Assembly (NCBI GenBank): GCA_029776225.1
Contig: JAKOTR010000053.1
Location: 575,694-639,693, forward strand
Reading direction: 5' to 3'
DNA: 64,000 nt
Source: Acidobacteriota bacterium
GTDB taxonomy: Bacteria; Acidobacteriota; Terriglobia; Bryobacterales; Bryobacteraceae
The translations under genes were made by a program, and so were the position numbers. Below the pieces are notes generated by a model. It had not been told where the DNA came from, searched no databases, and saw only the letters and a program-made list of their open reading frames with translations. Each line of letters begins with the position of its first letter. Positions within the stretch are counted from its first letter, which is position 1. Shown one piece after another: positions 1 to 8,437 of this stretch.

Positions 1-1165
1 TGCCCGGCGGCGCTTGCGCCAGCGCATCGGCCAGCGCTTTCTTCAGAATTTCATTGCGGGGATCGCGCCGGAGGGCTTCCCGCAACTCGGCGATCCCCTC
101 GGCCCAATAACCCAGCCGGAGAAGCGCCACCGCGAAGTTGGTGCGGATGCCCACATGCGCCGGATCGAGCTTGACCGCTTCGCGGTACTTCTCCAGCGCC
201 GCCGGCAGCTTGCCTTCCTTCTCCAGCGCCGCACCTTCGTTGTTCAACCGCAGCGCGGTGAAAGCAGCCTGGCTTTCGCGGTCGATCTCCCGCAACACTT
301 CCGCGAGCTGCTCTCTGATCAGCCGCGCCCGCTCCAACTGCCCGTCCCGGCGCAGCGCCATTTGCAAGCTGTAAAGGGTTGACTGGTCCTTCGGATTGCG
401 GCGATACGCCTCTTCGAGGTGCCGCACCGCCTCGCGCACGTTGTCCCGCCGCAGATACTCGGCGCCAAGCCGGTACCGCGCAACCGGGTCCTCCGGATTC
501 AGGGCCACCGCTTTCTGAAACGCTGCGAATGCGCCGTCGTCGTCCAGCAGCGCCTTGCGCGCCTGCCCGAGATCCGACCACGCCTCGAAAAAATCGGGCT
601 GCATGGCCACCGCGTCCGCCAGATAGGCCGCCGCCTTCTCGATTTCCTCGTTTTCGGTGTAGATTTTTGCGCGCAGGTACTTGGCGAAAGCCAAGTCCGG
701 GCCCCGTTTCAGCAGCTTGATGGCCCGGTCCAGGTGCTCCGCCGCGGCGCCGGATTCGCCCGCCTCCGCCAGAATCAAACCCAGGCTGACCCGCGCCGGC
801 GCAAAGTTCGGGTTGAGCGCGATAGTTGCCTCGAACTCGCGGCGCGCGCCGTCCACATCGCCCGCGCCGCTGAGGGCCTCGCCCAGGGCGTTGTGCGCAT
901 CCGCCGAACGCGGCATCAGCCTGACGGCTTCGGACAGGTGCGCGATCGCCTCCGCGTGCTTGCGGTCCTCCGCCAGAATGCTCCCCAGCATCAACCGCGC
1001 CTCGGCGTCGCGCGGGTTCGTCTTCACGATTTTTTGCAACAGGCGGAGGGCGCTTTCGCGCTCGCCCCTGGCCAGCAGGTCCCAGGCGTCTTCCACCGGC
1101 GCTCTTTGCGCGAGCATCAGCCCGGCGCAGCAGAGCGCGGCCAGCCATCGCAGGAGCCCGGGCAC
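1..1165 (-). CDS. TPR-repeat protein, C-terminus cut off by window edge
   Basis: The reading frame is open from a GTG at 1165 down to position 1, so at least 388 residues are present and the end lies outside the window. The N-terminus (MPGLLRWLAALCCAGLMLAQ) looks like a signal peptide. The rest is about ten TPR units of the form A..LG..L...G....A...., for example near residues 55-90 and 290-360, so it should act as a protein-binding scaffold in the periplasm or at the membrane. The gene starts 10 bases after the stop of the ASPIC/UnbV gene and was probably co-transcribed with it and the TonB receptor. No Shine-Dalgarno is obvious; translational coupling may serve instead. The start is chosen because it gives the signal sequence. 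Function beyond binding is unknown. Confidence 0.8.
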   Translation of the reverse strand, partial: MPGLLRWLAALCCAGLMLAQRAPVEDAWDLLARGERESALRLLQKIVKTNPRDAEARLMLGSILAEDRKHAEAIAHLSEAVRLMPRSADAHNALGEALSGAGDVDGARREFEATIALNPNFAPARVSLGLILAEAGESGAAAEHLDRAIKLLKRGPDLAFAKYLRAKIYTENEEIEKAAAYLADAVAMQPDFFEAWSDLGQARKALLDDDGAFAAFQKAVALNPEDPVARYRLGAEYLRRDNVREAVRHLEEAYRRNPKDQSTLYSLQMALRRDGQLERARLIREQLAEVLREIDRESQAAFTALRLNNEGAALEKEGKLPAALEKYREAVKLDPAHVGIRTNFAVALLRLGYWAEGIAELREALRRDPRNEILKKALADALAQAPPG

Positions 1166-1175
1166 GGCGAACCCG

Positions 1176-2930
1176 CTACCCGAACCTCTGCGTTCGCGTG
1201 ATGCCCGCACCCTCGGTGACATAAATCAACTGGTCGGCCGCCACGCGCTCGAGTTTCTCAACCAGGCCGAGCGGCCATCTGATCTCGATATCTACCGTTT
1301 CCGCGGCGCCCAGGCCGAAGTGCAGCCGGCTGTCGTTCACCGACAGGTAAGATGACTGGCTCATCACCTCCTGCGCCTGCACCTTGCCACCGTACCGCAC
1401 CGTCACCCGCGCGCCGATCGCGCTGCGGTTGGACTTGACCCCTTGCAGCTTCACCTTGATCCAGTGGCCCCCGCCTTGAAGGTCGTTTCGCAGCAGCGAC
1501 GGCGGCTCGTTCTGGTTCACGATCAGGATGTCCACATCGCCGTCGTTGTCGAAATCGCCGAAGGCGCACCCCCGGCTCGAGTGCATCGCCTCGACACCCG
1601 GTCCGGCCTGCCCCAGCAACTCTTCAAACCGGCCTCCGCCAAGATTGCGGAAGACGATGCGCGGAGTCTTGTGCGCGACGTGTGGGAATTTCTTTTCGAC
1701 CTCAGGATAAATGTTCCCCGTCACCCAGAAAATGTCTGGATAGCCGTCGTTGTCGAGGTCCGTGATGCCCGCGCCCCAGCTTACGAAACGCGTCTCAACG
1801 GCCAGCCCGGAGCGGATCGTCACGTCGCGAAAATTGCCCTTGCCGTCGTTCTGGTAGAGGACCGGCGTGTCCTCGCGAAAATGCGTTTTGAAAATGTCGA
1901 GACTGCCGTCGAGGTTGACGTCGCCGATGCCCAGGCCCATGCCGGCCTGCTCCATGCCGTCCTCGCTCAGCGCCACGCCGCGCTCCAGGCCCTCCTCGGT
2001 GAACGTCCCGTCGTGGTTATTGCGAAACAGCAGGCTCGGCGTGGAATCGCAGGCGACGTAGATGTCGGGCCAGCCGTCTCCGTCGAAATCGGCCGCCGCC
2101 ACGGTGAGGCCGAAACCGCCCTCGACTTTGGCGATACCCGCGGCCTCCGTGACATCGGTAAACGTTCCATCCCCGTTGTTGTGATACAGCAGATGATGCC
2201 CGTAAGGCAGGCCTCGCGGCCCGCAATTCACCGGCACGCCGAGGTAGTTGCACGCGCCCGCCTGGCTGGGGCGTGGGATCAGCTTCTCGTCGAACTGAAT
2301 GTAGTTGGAGACGAACAGGTCGAGCCGCCCGTCGCGGTCGTAATCGACAAAGGCGCACCCGGAGCCGAACCGCGGCGCGGCGTTCAGCAGCCCGGCCTCT
2401 TTGGTGACGTCGGTGAAGGTGCCGTCCCCATTGTTGCGATACAGGACGTTCTGGCCCCAGCCGGTGACGAAGAGGTCTTCATAGCCGTCGTTGTTGTAGT
2501 CGCCAACGGTCACGCCGTAAAAGTAGCCCGTTCGGAACAGGCCGGCCTTTTCGGTCACGTCGGTAAAAGTGCCGTCGCGGTTGTTCTTGTAAAGGCGATT
2601 GGAGGCGTCCGCCGGCGGATCGCCGTAGCGTGAGCCCGAGAGAATGAAAATGTCGAGCCAGCCGTCGTTGTCGAAGTCGAAAAACGCGACCCCGCAACTC
2701 ATCACCTCGGTGATGTAGTCCGCGCGGTCGGTGTGCCCGGCCACCACGATCTTGTCGAGCCCGGCCTGGCGGCCGACATCGACGAAGCGGGCGTGAAAAG
2801 GAAAACCTGAAGGTTTGCCGCGGGGCGCAGGTTTCACTCCGCGGGAAGCCATCCCCTGCATCTGGCCGAAAAGACGAGCGGCCGGCAGCGCGAGGAAACT
2901 CAGGACATTGCGGCGGCTGAGATGCGGCAT
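1176..2930 (-). CDS. FG-GAP/VCBS repeat protein with C-terminal ASPIC/UnbV domain (CRTAC1-like), exported
   Basis: The 584-residue product begins with a twin-arginine-like signal (SRRNVLSFLALPA), suggesting Tat export. Residues of roughly 75-450 hold at least six FG-GAP/VCBS units with the calcium-binding pattern D-x-D-x-D-G-x-x-D (FDFDNDGWLDIF, VDYDRDGRLDLF, ADFDGDGWPDIY, GDFDNDGDVDIL), which fold as a beta-propeller. The last 100 residues (GARVTVRYGG..., then LHFGLG, then IEIRWPLG) match the ASPIC/UnbV domain. In Acidobacteria and Planctomycetes such proteins commonly sit beside Oar-like TonB receptors and TPR proteins, as here, but their exact role is not established; extracellular binding is a reasonable guess. 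It lies 99 bases downstream of the receptor gene, with a terminator-like hairpin between them. Confidence 0.88.
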   Translation of the reverse strand: MPHLSRRNVLSFLALPAARLFGQMQGMASRGVKPAPRGKPSGFPFHARFVDVGRQAGLDKIVVAGHTDRADYITEVMSCGVAFFDFDNDGWLDIFILSGSRYGDPPADASNRLYKNNRDGTFTDVTEKAGLFRTGYFYGVTVGDYNNDGYEDLFVTGWGQNVLYRNNGDGTFTDVTKEAGLLNAAPRFGSGCAFVDYDRDGRLDLFVSNYIQFDEKLIPRPSQAGACNYLGVPVNCGPRGLPYGHHLLYHNNGDGTFTDVTEAAGIAKVEGGFGLTVAAADFDGDGWPDIYVACDSTPSLLFRNNHDGTFTEEGLERGVALSEDGMEQAGMGLGIGDVNLDGSLDIFKTHFREDTPVLYQNDGKGNFRDVTIRSGLAVETRFVSWGAGITDLDNDGYPDIFWVTGNIYPEVEKKFPHVAHKTPRIVFRNLGGGRFEELLGQAGPGVEAMHSSRGCAFGDFDNDGDVDILIVNQNEPPSLLRNDLQGGGHWIKVKLQGVKSNRSAIGARVTVRYGGKVQAQEVMSQSSYLSVNDSRLHFGLGAAETVDIEIRWPLGLVEKLERVAADQLIYVTEGAGITRTQRFG

Positions 2931-2962
2931 GTCGGACGCAAGCTCAATCGCTCCAGTATACG

Positions 2963-2996
2963 GAAAAGGAGGGGCCGGGCCGGGCTGCCCGGCCCC
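2963..2996 (-). terminator. Intrinsic terminator-like hairpin after the TonB receptor gene
   Basis: A perfect 10-bp GC stem (2971-2980 with 2987-2996, six-base loop) lies 34 bases after the receptor stop codon. Read on the minus strand it is followed by TCCTTTTCC. The position and U-rich tail suit a terminator, perhaps partial, that lowers expression of the downstream ASPIC/UnbV and TPR genes. Confidence 0.6.
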
Positions 2997-3029
2997 GAGC
3001 TGGAAGCGATCGTGTTTGCAGCGGTGAAG

Positions 3030-6000
3030 CTAGAAAGTGATCTTCATGCCGAGCTCGATCTGGCGCCCGCTGACGTTGCCTAGCTCCATGGTCTGCGGGC
3101 CGAACGTAGCCGACGGCGTGCCCTGGTACAGCGCCTGCCCGAACTGAGAGCTTGTGACGCTCATGTTGGGATTGCCGCGGTTCAGGCGGTTGATGGCGTT
3201 GTAAGCCTTCATGGTGAACTCGGTCTGAACTCGCTCCGTGATCGAGAACACCTTGGAAAGCGTGCCGTCCAGCATCCAGTAACTCGGACCCGTGAGATCG
3301 TCAAACTGCCTCGGGTTTGACCGGATGACGTAGGTGTTCGCCGGTATGGGAGAGAAAGCCGAGGTGTTGAACCACCGCTCCGGCCTGGGATTATCGACGG
3401 TAACCCTGCTGCCGTCGTAGTTCATCTTCCCAAACCGCAGGATGGCGCCGGACATGTAGGTCGACAAGCCGGTAATTTTCCAGCCTCCTATGATGGCTTC
3501 CGCCACCCTGGGCATCGTGTTCAGCAATGGCCGGTTCTTGCCGAACGGGAGGTTGTACGTGCCCGCCACGGTCATGCGGTGGCGCGGCTGGTTGCTGTTC
3601 AGGTACTCGAGCCTGTTCAGGTAAGTGTCAAGCTCGTTGAGGTCGTTCACCTGCGTCTTTTCCCGGATGTAGACGTAGGAAGCCACGAAGTTCCAGCCCT
3701 GGGTGAAGGGTCTTTGCGCCTTTAATTCGATCGAGTGATACCGTTCCTTGGCGCCGAGGGTCCCGACCTCGTACAGCCCCCCGTAGTGCGGGTATCGCTT
3801 CAGCAGCGAAGAGAGAGTTACAACCCTCTGGTTCCGCAAAGGTCCGGGGAACACGGTCGGGTCCAGGTACTCGTAGAACGGGTTCTCGATTTCCACATTG
3901 ACCGCACTCTGCTGCGCTTCCAGGATGCGCGGGTCGGTATTGTTCAGCGCCTTTGTGTAGTGCTGGTTGCCGATGTTCATCAACCAGGTCACCGAACCGA
4001 CGATCTCCAACGGAAACTGGTGCTGGAGGTTGACATTGATGCGGTCGTTGCGCGCCTTCTTGAGTTTCTGGGGATACCACAGCAGAGGTGCGCCGCCGCG
4101 GCCCACGTTCGATCCCGCCTGCTTGCCGTCGATCGGCAGCAGCGGGTTCTTGGATGCCGGGTAAGGGTCGGAGAAGGTCTGCTGCGGAATGCCTTCCAGC
4201 AGTCCGATCGTATTCTGATAGCCTTTCACGCCGAAATACGGAGGCTCGAGGAAGCTCACCGTCTCGAAACCGGAAACCGGCGCCTGGTTCACCATCAGCT
4301 CGTACGGCACCAGAAAACGGCCGTAGCCCACTCGCAGCGCCGTTCGATCAGTGATCCTGAACGCGGCGCCGAGCCGGGGCGACAAGGCCAGCTTTTGAGC
4401 ATCCCACATACCCGGATGCTCGTCGCTGGTCCATTTCCACATCCCGTTCCACTTGTAGTAATCGTTTCCGACCAGCGCCAGGGCCGCTTGAGGCATATTC
4501 GGCGGGTTGGCCATCATTTCGGGGACGGGAGCCGAAAGGTCCAGCCCCTGCGACATGTTGTGCCCCGGATCGTACCATGGCGTCTCGTACTCGTTCCTCA
4601 GGCCGATGTTCAGCGTAAGCCAGCGGTTCACTTTCCAGTCGTCCTGAATGAACATGCCATAAAACTCCATGTGCGGATCGGGAGCCGGGCCGCCGATCAT
4701 CTGCGTCTGGCCGTCCAACGCCCCGAGAAGGAACGTGGCGAACCCGAAGCCGTTGTGCTTGACGTCAGGACTGATGAACGTCTCGGCGGTCAGTTCCGTG
4801 GGGAAGAAGAACTGCGAGGTGTTGCCCACGAACGTGACGCCGTAGCCGCGGCGGTGTTCGATGCCGGCCTTCAGGTAGTGCGAGCCGCGCTGCTGGGAAA
4901 TCTTCGCCGAGTACGCCTGCCCCTGCGGCTTCTGGTCCCAGTAGAAACCACGGCCGCCGAATGAGGTGCCGCCGATGTTCAACAGGGGGAAGTAGACCGG
5001 CACGCCGCGGGAAGCTTCCTGGTAGTCCTTGTACCAGGGATTGTTCGGCCACAACTTCGCCCAGCCTTCGTCACCCATGCTCTCCGACACGTAAGCGTCG
5101 ATCACCTTGTGCCAGGCCCCATGGATGTTTACCACCGTCCGGGGATTTACCGTCCAGATCACGTCGCCGGAGACCTGGTGTGCCGCCCTCAGCGTCCCGG
5201 TGGGCACAAAGAGCTGGGACTTGTTGGGCGTCATGTTCGGCTGGAGGTTGTCGGTGTGATACCGGCCGAAGCGCCCGTTCACCTTCCATTTCTCGTTCAC
5301 GTTGTAGTCGACTCGATCCAGAAAGTTGTAATAGATGTAACTTTCGGAGTAGCCCTGTTTGTAGTTGTTGACGCCGGTGATGTTGTCTCCCGGGTTGTTC
5401 GGGTCCCAGAAATCCTTAACAAGAGCAGCCGAAAGCGGGTCGAAGCGGCTTTTCGGAATCACGTTTCCCGGAAAAGGCTGTCGGGATACGGTGTTGGTCG
5501 TGGGATCGAATTCCGTAGTGTAGGGGTCGTAAATGGTCTTGAGGCCGCCGTCGATATGGAAGGTCTTGGAAAAATCGCCCTCTCGTTCCAGCGCGGTCGG
5601 GACCGTAGTCGTGTAGCTTCCCGGCTGCCCTACCTTCCAGTACTCCAGGGAGAAGAAGTTGAACAGTTTGTTTTTGATGATCGCGTTGCCGAGCGTGCCG
5701 CCGCCCATGTGCTGCCGCGTGGCCACTTGGGTGAACCGGGTCCGGTCAGACTCTGCATTCGCCCAGGGATAGCGGCCGAGATAGAAAGCGGAGCCGTGCC
5801 AATCGTTGGTGCCGGATTTCAGCGTCAGGCTGATCAGCCCGCCGGCGCTGTGCCCGGATTCCGCATCCACCGGGTTCTGCGAAACCACCACCTCCTGAAC
5901 AGCGTCGGTGTTCGGCGGATAGCTGTTCTTATGGCCCAGACCCACAGGGCTGCCGTCCACCTGGAGGTCGTTCTTCAGGTTTGTGCCGCCGCCCAGGTCC

Positions 6001-6551
6001 ACGCTGTTGGCGGCCCAGGAATGGTACGGCATCATTTCGCTGCGCGTGTTAATGGCCGAAGGAGCGATCAGCGTCAGCTTGAACGGGTTCCGGTCCAGCC
6101 GGGGGATTTCCTGGGCCATCGTCGAGTCGAGTGTGAAGTCCTTATTCGCGGAGTTGAACTGGACTGCAACGGGGGATTCGACCACGGTGATGCTGTCCTG
6201 AATGGCGCCGGGTCTCAGCATGGCATTCACGGTGATGTCGCCCCGAGCCTGGACCACAATGTTTTCCTGGACAAACCTCGAAAAACCGCTCGCCTCCACG
6301 GTAATTGTGTATGTTCCGGGATCCACTAAGTCGAAAAGATAGAGTCCCGTGTCGCTGGTTTGCCGGACCACCCTTATGCCCGTGTTGACGTTTAATAACG
6401 TCACCGTGGCATTGGCGATAACGGCCTCCGTCTGGTCGGTGACGATGCCCGTGATCCTTGCCCGGTAGCTCTGGGCGGATGCAAGGGGCGCCAAGAGCAT
6501 GAACAAGAAAGCGGCAAGAAGGTACACCACCAGAAATCTAAGTTGCTTCAT
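3030..6551 (-). CDS. TonB-dependent receptor, Oar-like, with N-terminal carboxypeptidase-regulatory domain
   Basis: This is a 1173-residue outer-membrane protein. It has a signal peptide (residues 1-26, ending LASAQ), then a CarboxypepD_reg/CnaB-like beta-sandwich at about 30-110 (ARITGIVTDQTEAVIANATV...), a plug domain around 130-260, and a long beta-barrel ending in the expected C-terminal phenylalanine (GMKITF). The architecture matches the Oar-like receptors that are strongly expanded in Acidobacteria, where they are thought to import oligosaccharides or other large substrates; the substrate here cannot be read from sequence. The start has a strong Shine-Dalgarno (GGAGG four bases before ATG). 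It is transcribed divergently from a membrane-bound regulator at 7126, which is the obvious candidate to control it. Confidence 0.93.
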   Translation of the reverse strand: MKQLRFLVVYLLAAFLFMLLAPLASAQSYRARITGIVTDQTEAVIANATVTLLNVNTGIRVVRQTSDTGLYLFDLVDPGTYTITVEASGFSRFVQENIVVQARGDITVNAMLRPGAIQDSITVVESPVAVQFNSANKDFTLDSTMAQEIPRLDRNPFKLTLIAPSAINTRSEMMPYHSWAANSVDLGGGTNLKNDLQVDGSPVGLGHKNSYPPNTDAVQEVVVSQNPVDAESGHSAGGLISLTLKSGTNDWHGSAFYLGRYPWANAESDRTRFTQVATRQHMGGGTLGNAIIKNKLFNFFSLEYWKVGQPGSYTTTVPTALEREGDFSKTFHIDGGLKTIYDPYTTEFDPTTNTVSRQPFPGNVIPKSRFDPLSAALVKDFWDPNNPGDNITGVNNYKQGYSESYIYYNFLDRVDYNVNEKWKVNGRFGRYHTDNLQPNMTPNKSQLFVPTGTLRAAHQVSGDVIWTVNPRTVVNIHGAWHKVIDAYVSESMGDEGWAKLWPNNPWYKDYQEASRGVPVYFPLLNIGGTSFGGRGFYWDQKPQGQAYSAKISQQRGSHYLKAGIEHRRGYGVTFVGNTSQFFFPTELTAETFISPDVKHNGFGFATFLLGALDGQTQMIGGPAPDPHMEFYGMFIQDDWKVNRWLTLNIGLRNEYETPWYDPGHNMSQGLDLSAPVPEMMANPPNMPQAALALVGNDYYKWNGMWKWTSDEHPGMWDAQKLALSPRLGAAFRITDRTALRVGYGRFLVPYELMVNQAPVSGFETVSFLEPPYFGVKGYQNTIGLLEGIPQQTFSDPYPASKNPLLPIDGKQAGSNVGRGGAPLLWYPQKLKKARNDRINVNLQHQFPLEIVGSVTWLMNIGNQHYTKALNNTDPRILEAQQSAVNVEIENPFYEYLDPTVFPGPLRNQRVVTLSSLLKRYPHYGGLYEVGTLGAKERYHSIELKAQRPFTQGWNFVASYVYIREKTQVNDLNELDTYLNRLEYLNSNQPRHRMTVAGTYNLPFGKNRPLLNTMPRVAEAIIGGWKITGLSTYMSGAILRFGKMNYDGSRVTVDNPRPERWFNTSAFSPIPANTYVIRSNPRQFDDLTGPSYWMLDGTLSKVFSITERVQTEFTMKAYNAINRLNRGNPNMSVTSSQFGQALYQGTPSATFGPQTMELGNVSGRQIELGMKITF

Positions 6552-7125
6552 GTTACCTCCTGACTACACTTTCAACTGCAACTGCGCACAATGATGTTGG
6601 AGCGGCGCCAGTACAGCAATGCCTCACCCCACCGTGCATAAAACGCCTTCCGGCATGCTCTATCGAAATCTTTGCAAAATCAAGACAATTTACGGGGAAC
6701 TTACGGTGCGTAGTCTCTATGCTCCCGGCAACAACTGTTGGCCGGGTTTTCCGGATTTGGAAGCACCGGGCTATTTCATTGAAGGTGCGTGCCGGCGCAC
6801 GCCCTGGCCGTTTACCCCCGATGCTCTGCCTTACCGTTCTTGGAAGCCGCTTTCTTCGTGCTTGCGAAGCCGCGAGTAGTGTGCCGCGCCCCGCGGGCCA
6901 GTCTCCGGGACCGTAAACAGGACACCAATTACGGTGAGTTTACGGGGAGGCGATTTTGGGCCCGGCTTGTCCCTTTTGTCCGGTTCGCCCTGCCAGACGG
7001 GCACACCCACGCCGGAGTGGGGCTATTGTGTTAGTCCTTCAAACTACAGACTTTGTACTTCCACAATTTGAAACTCTTGCCCTTTGTAACGTTAACCTGT
7101 ATCATCTACTCGAATCGGAGGTTGG
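6552..7125. promoter_or_regulatory. 574-bp divergent intergenic region with paired TTACGG(G/T)G repeats
   Basis: This region separates the receptor gene from the regulator gene. It contains two pairs of the octamer TTACGGKG: TTACGGGG at 6690 and TTACGGTG at 6701, then TTACGGTG at 6929 and TTACGGGG at 6940. Each pair has an 11-bp spacing, one helical turn, and the order of the two variants is swapped between pairs. An inverted CCGTAAAC lies at 6911-6918. The spacing suggests binding sites for a dimeric regulator on one DNA face. Short open frames here (such as 6619-6879) lack ribosome binding sites and protein-like composition. Function is inferred only. Confidence 0.45.
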
Positions 7126-8391
7126 GTGCGGGTCGAGGAGATCAGTCTCCAGAAAAAGCGCGAGCTGGTTGCCAGGGTCGCTAATAGTTCTTATTTCCAG
7201 AAATCGCCGCGCCTGCGCTCGTTTTTCCTGTACGTCGCCGAATGCACTCTCGAAAACCGCCTCGAAGATGTCCGCGAGGTGCAGATCGCGCAGCACGTCT
7301 TCCATCGCAAAGCCGACTACAACCCCGGCCAGGACAACATCGTCCGGGTCGAGGCTCGCAGTCTGCGAAAGCGGCTGGAACTCTTTTTCGCCAACGAGGG
7401 CAAGGACGAGACGATGATCATCTCGATGCCCAAGGGCAGCTACGCCCTCACCTTCGAGCCCCGGTCGCAACAGCAGCAGCTCGAAGCGCCGCCCGAGGAA
7501 GTTCCCGCGGCCACCCAGGCCGGCTCCTCCCCGTGGCGGGTGCGCGTTCTCTGGCTTGCCGTCGCGGTGCTGGCGTGCGCCCTGGTGCTGCAAGGGTACC
7601 TGTACCGGCAAGGGGGCGCTTCGGAACCGGGGGCGCGCCGCACCCTGCCGTTTTCGGCGCTGCTGGACAACACAAGGGATACCTACATCGTCACCAGCGA
7701 CACCGCCCTGATCGTGATCCAGGAACTCGCCGGCCAGCAGCTTACGCTCGACGAATACATCAACCGGCGCTACCCGGAGCCAACCGATCGGGCCCGGCTC
7801 GAACTGGCGCGGAGAATGCAAACGCGGCAATACACCAACGCCGCCGAGGTGCGCATCGCCACCAGGATCATGTCCTTCCAAGGCGATCCTTCCCGCCCTG
7901 TACTTCTCCGCTACGCCCGCGAGATGCAGCTTTCGGATTTCAAGGACCACAATGTGATCCTGCTGGGCAGCCCGATCGCCAACCCTTGGGCCAGCCTGCT
8001 CGGAAAGTCCCTGAGCTTCCAGTTCGGCATCGACGGCCAGTGGCGGGGCATGATCCGGAACCTGAAACCGCGCGCGGGCGAACAGCCCCTGTATGCCATG
8101 ACCACGCGTTCCGGTGAAAGCGGCGAGGCTTACGCGGTTGTGGCGCTGATCCCAAACGTCACCGGCCAGGGCTCCGTTCTGCTCGTCGCCGGGACAACGG
8201 GCGAAGGAACGCAGGCCGCCGGCGAATTTATCTGCGATGAGGCCCTCGCCTCCAAGGCATTGCGGGAAATCGGCATCGATCCCGAAGGCCCGCTGCGCTA
8301 TTTCGAAATCCTTCTGAAAGTGCAGACTGTGGCCGGGAGCCCGAGCCAGTCGGCGGTTCTGGCCGCCCGCACCATTCCCGAGTCGAGCTAG
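7126..8391 (+). CDS. Membrane-anchored winged-helix-like regulator (Acidobacterial CadC-like type)
   Basis: The 421-residue product has an N-terminal domain (about 10-112) with the pattern LR.FFLYV, then QIAQHVFHRKADYNPGQDNIVRVEARSLRKRL, then ISMPKGSYALTF. This domain is recurrent in Solibacter-type genomes and resembles an OmpR/CadC-style winged helix ending in the I.LPKGSY hairpin. One transmembrane helix lies at about 140-160. The C-terminal 260 residues are probably periplasmic and include a segment (NVILLGSPIANPWASLL) that could be a sensor fold. A one-component membrane regulator is the best reading. It starts at GTG with CGGAGG five bases upstream. It diverges from the TonB receptor and is followed 46 bases later by an MFS transporter, suggesting that it senses the substrate of both. 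Confidence 0.7.
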   Translation: MRVEEISLQKKRELVARVANSSYFQKSPRLRSFFLYVAECTLENRLEDVREVQIAQHVFHRKADYNPGQDNIVRVEARSLRKRLELFFANEGKDETMIISMPKGSYALTFEPRSQQQQLEAPPEEVPAATQAGSSPWRVRVLWLAVAVLACALVLQGYLYRQGGASEPGARRTLPFSALLDNTRDTYIVTSDTALIVIQELAGQQLTLDEYINRRYPEPTDRARLELARRMQTRQYTNAAEVRIATRIMSFQGDPSRPVLLRYAREMQLSDFKDHNVILLGSPIANPWASLLGKSLSFQFGIDGQWRGMIRNLKPRAGEQPLYAMTTRSGESGEAYAVVALIPNVTGQGSVLLVAGTTGEGTQAAGEFICDEALASKALREIGIDPEGPLRYFEILLKVQTVAGSPSQSAVLAARTIPESS

Positions 8392-8437
8392 CCCCTCCTG
8401 ATGCGGAGAACGCAGCAGGTCTGCTACAGTGGCACGG

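Noticed and set aside
51..1148. 365-codon minus frame starting inside the first TPR gene
   Set aside because: It is rich in Gly, Arg and Ala without TPR signatures; the adjacent frame from GTG 1165 gives a signal peptide and regular TPR units.
6619..6879. 86-codon frame in the receptor/regulator gap
   Set aside because: It has no Shine-Dalgarno, unusual composition, and overlaps the putative operator repeats; it is treated as regulatory DNA.
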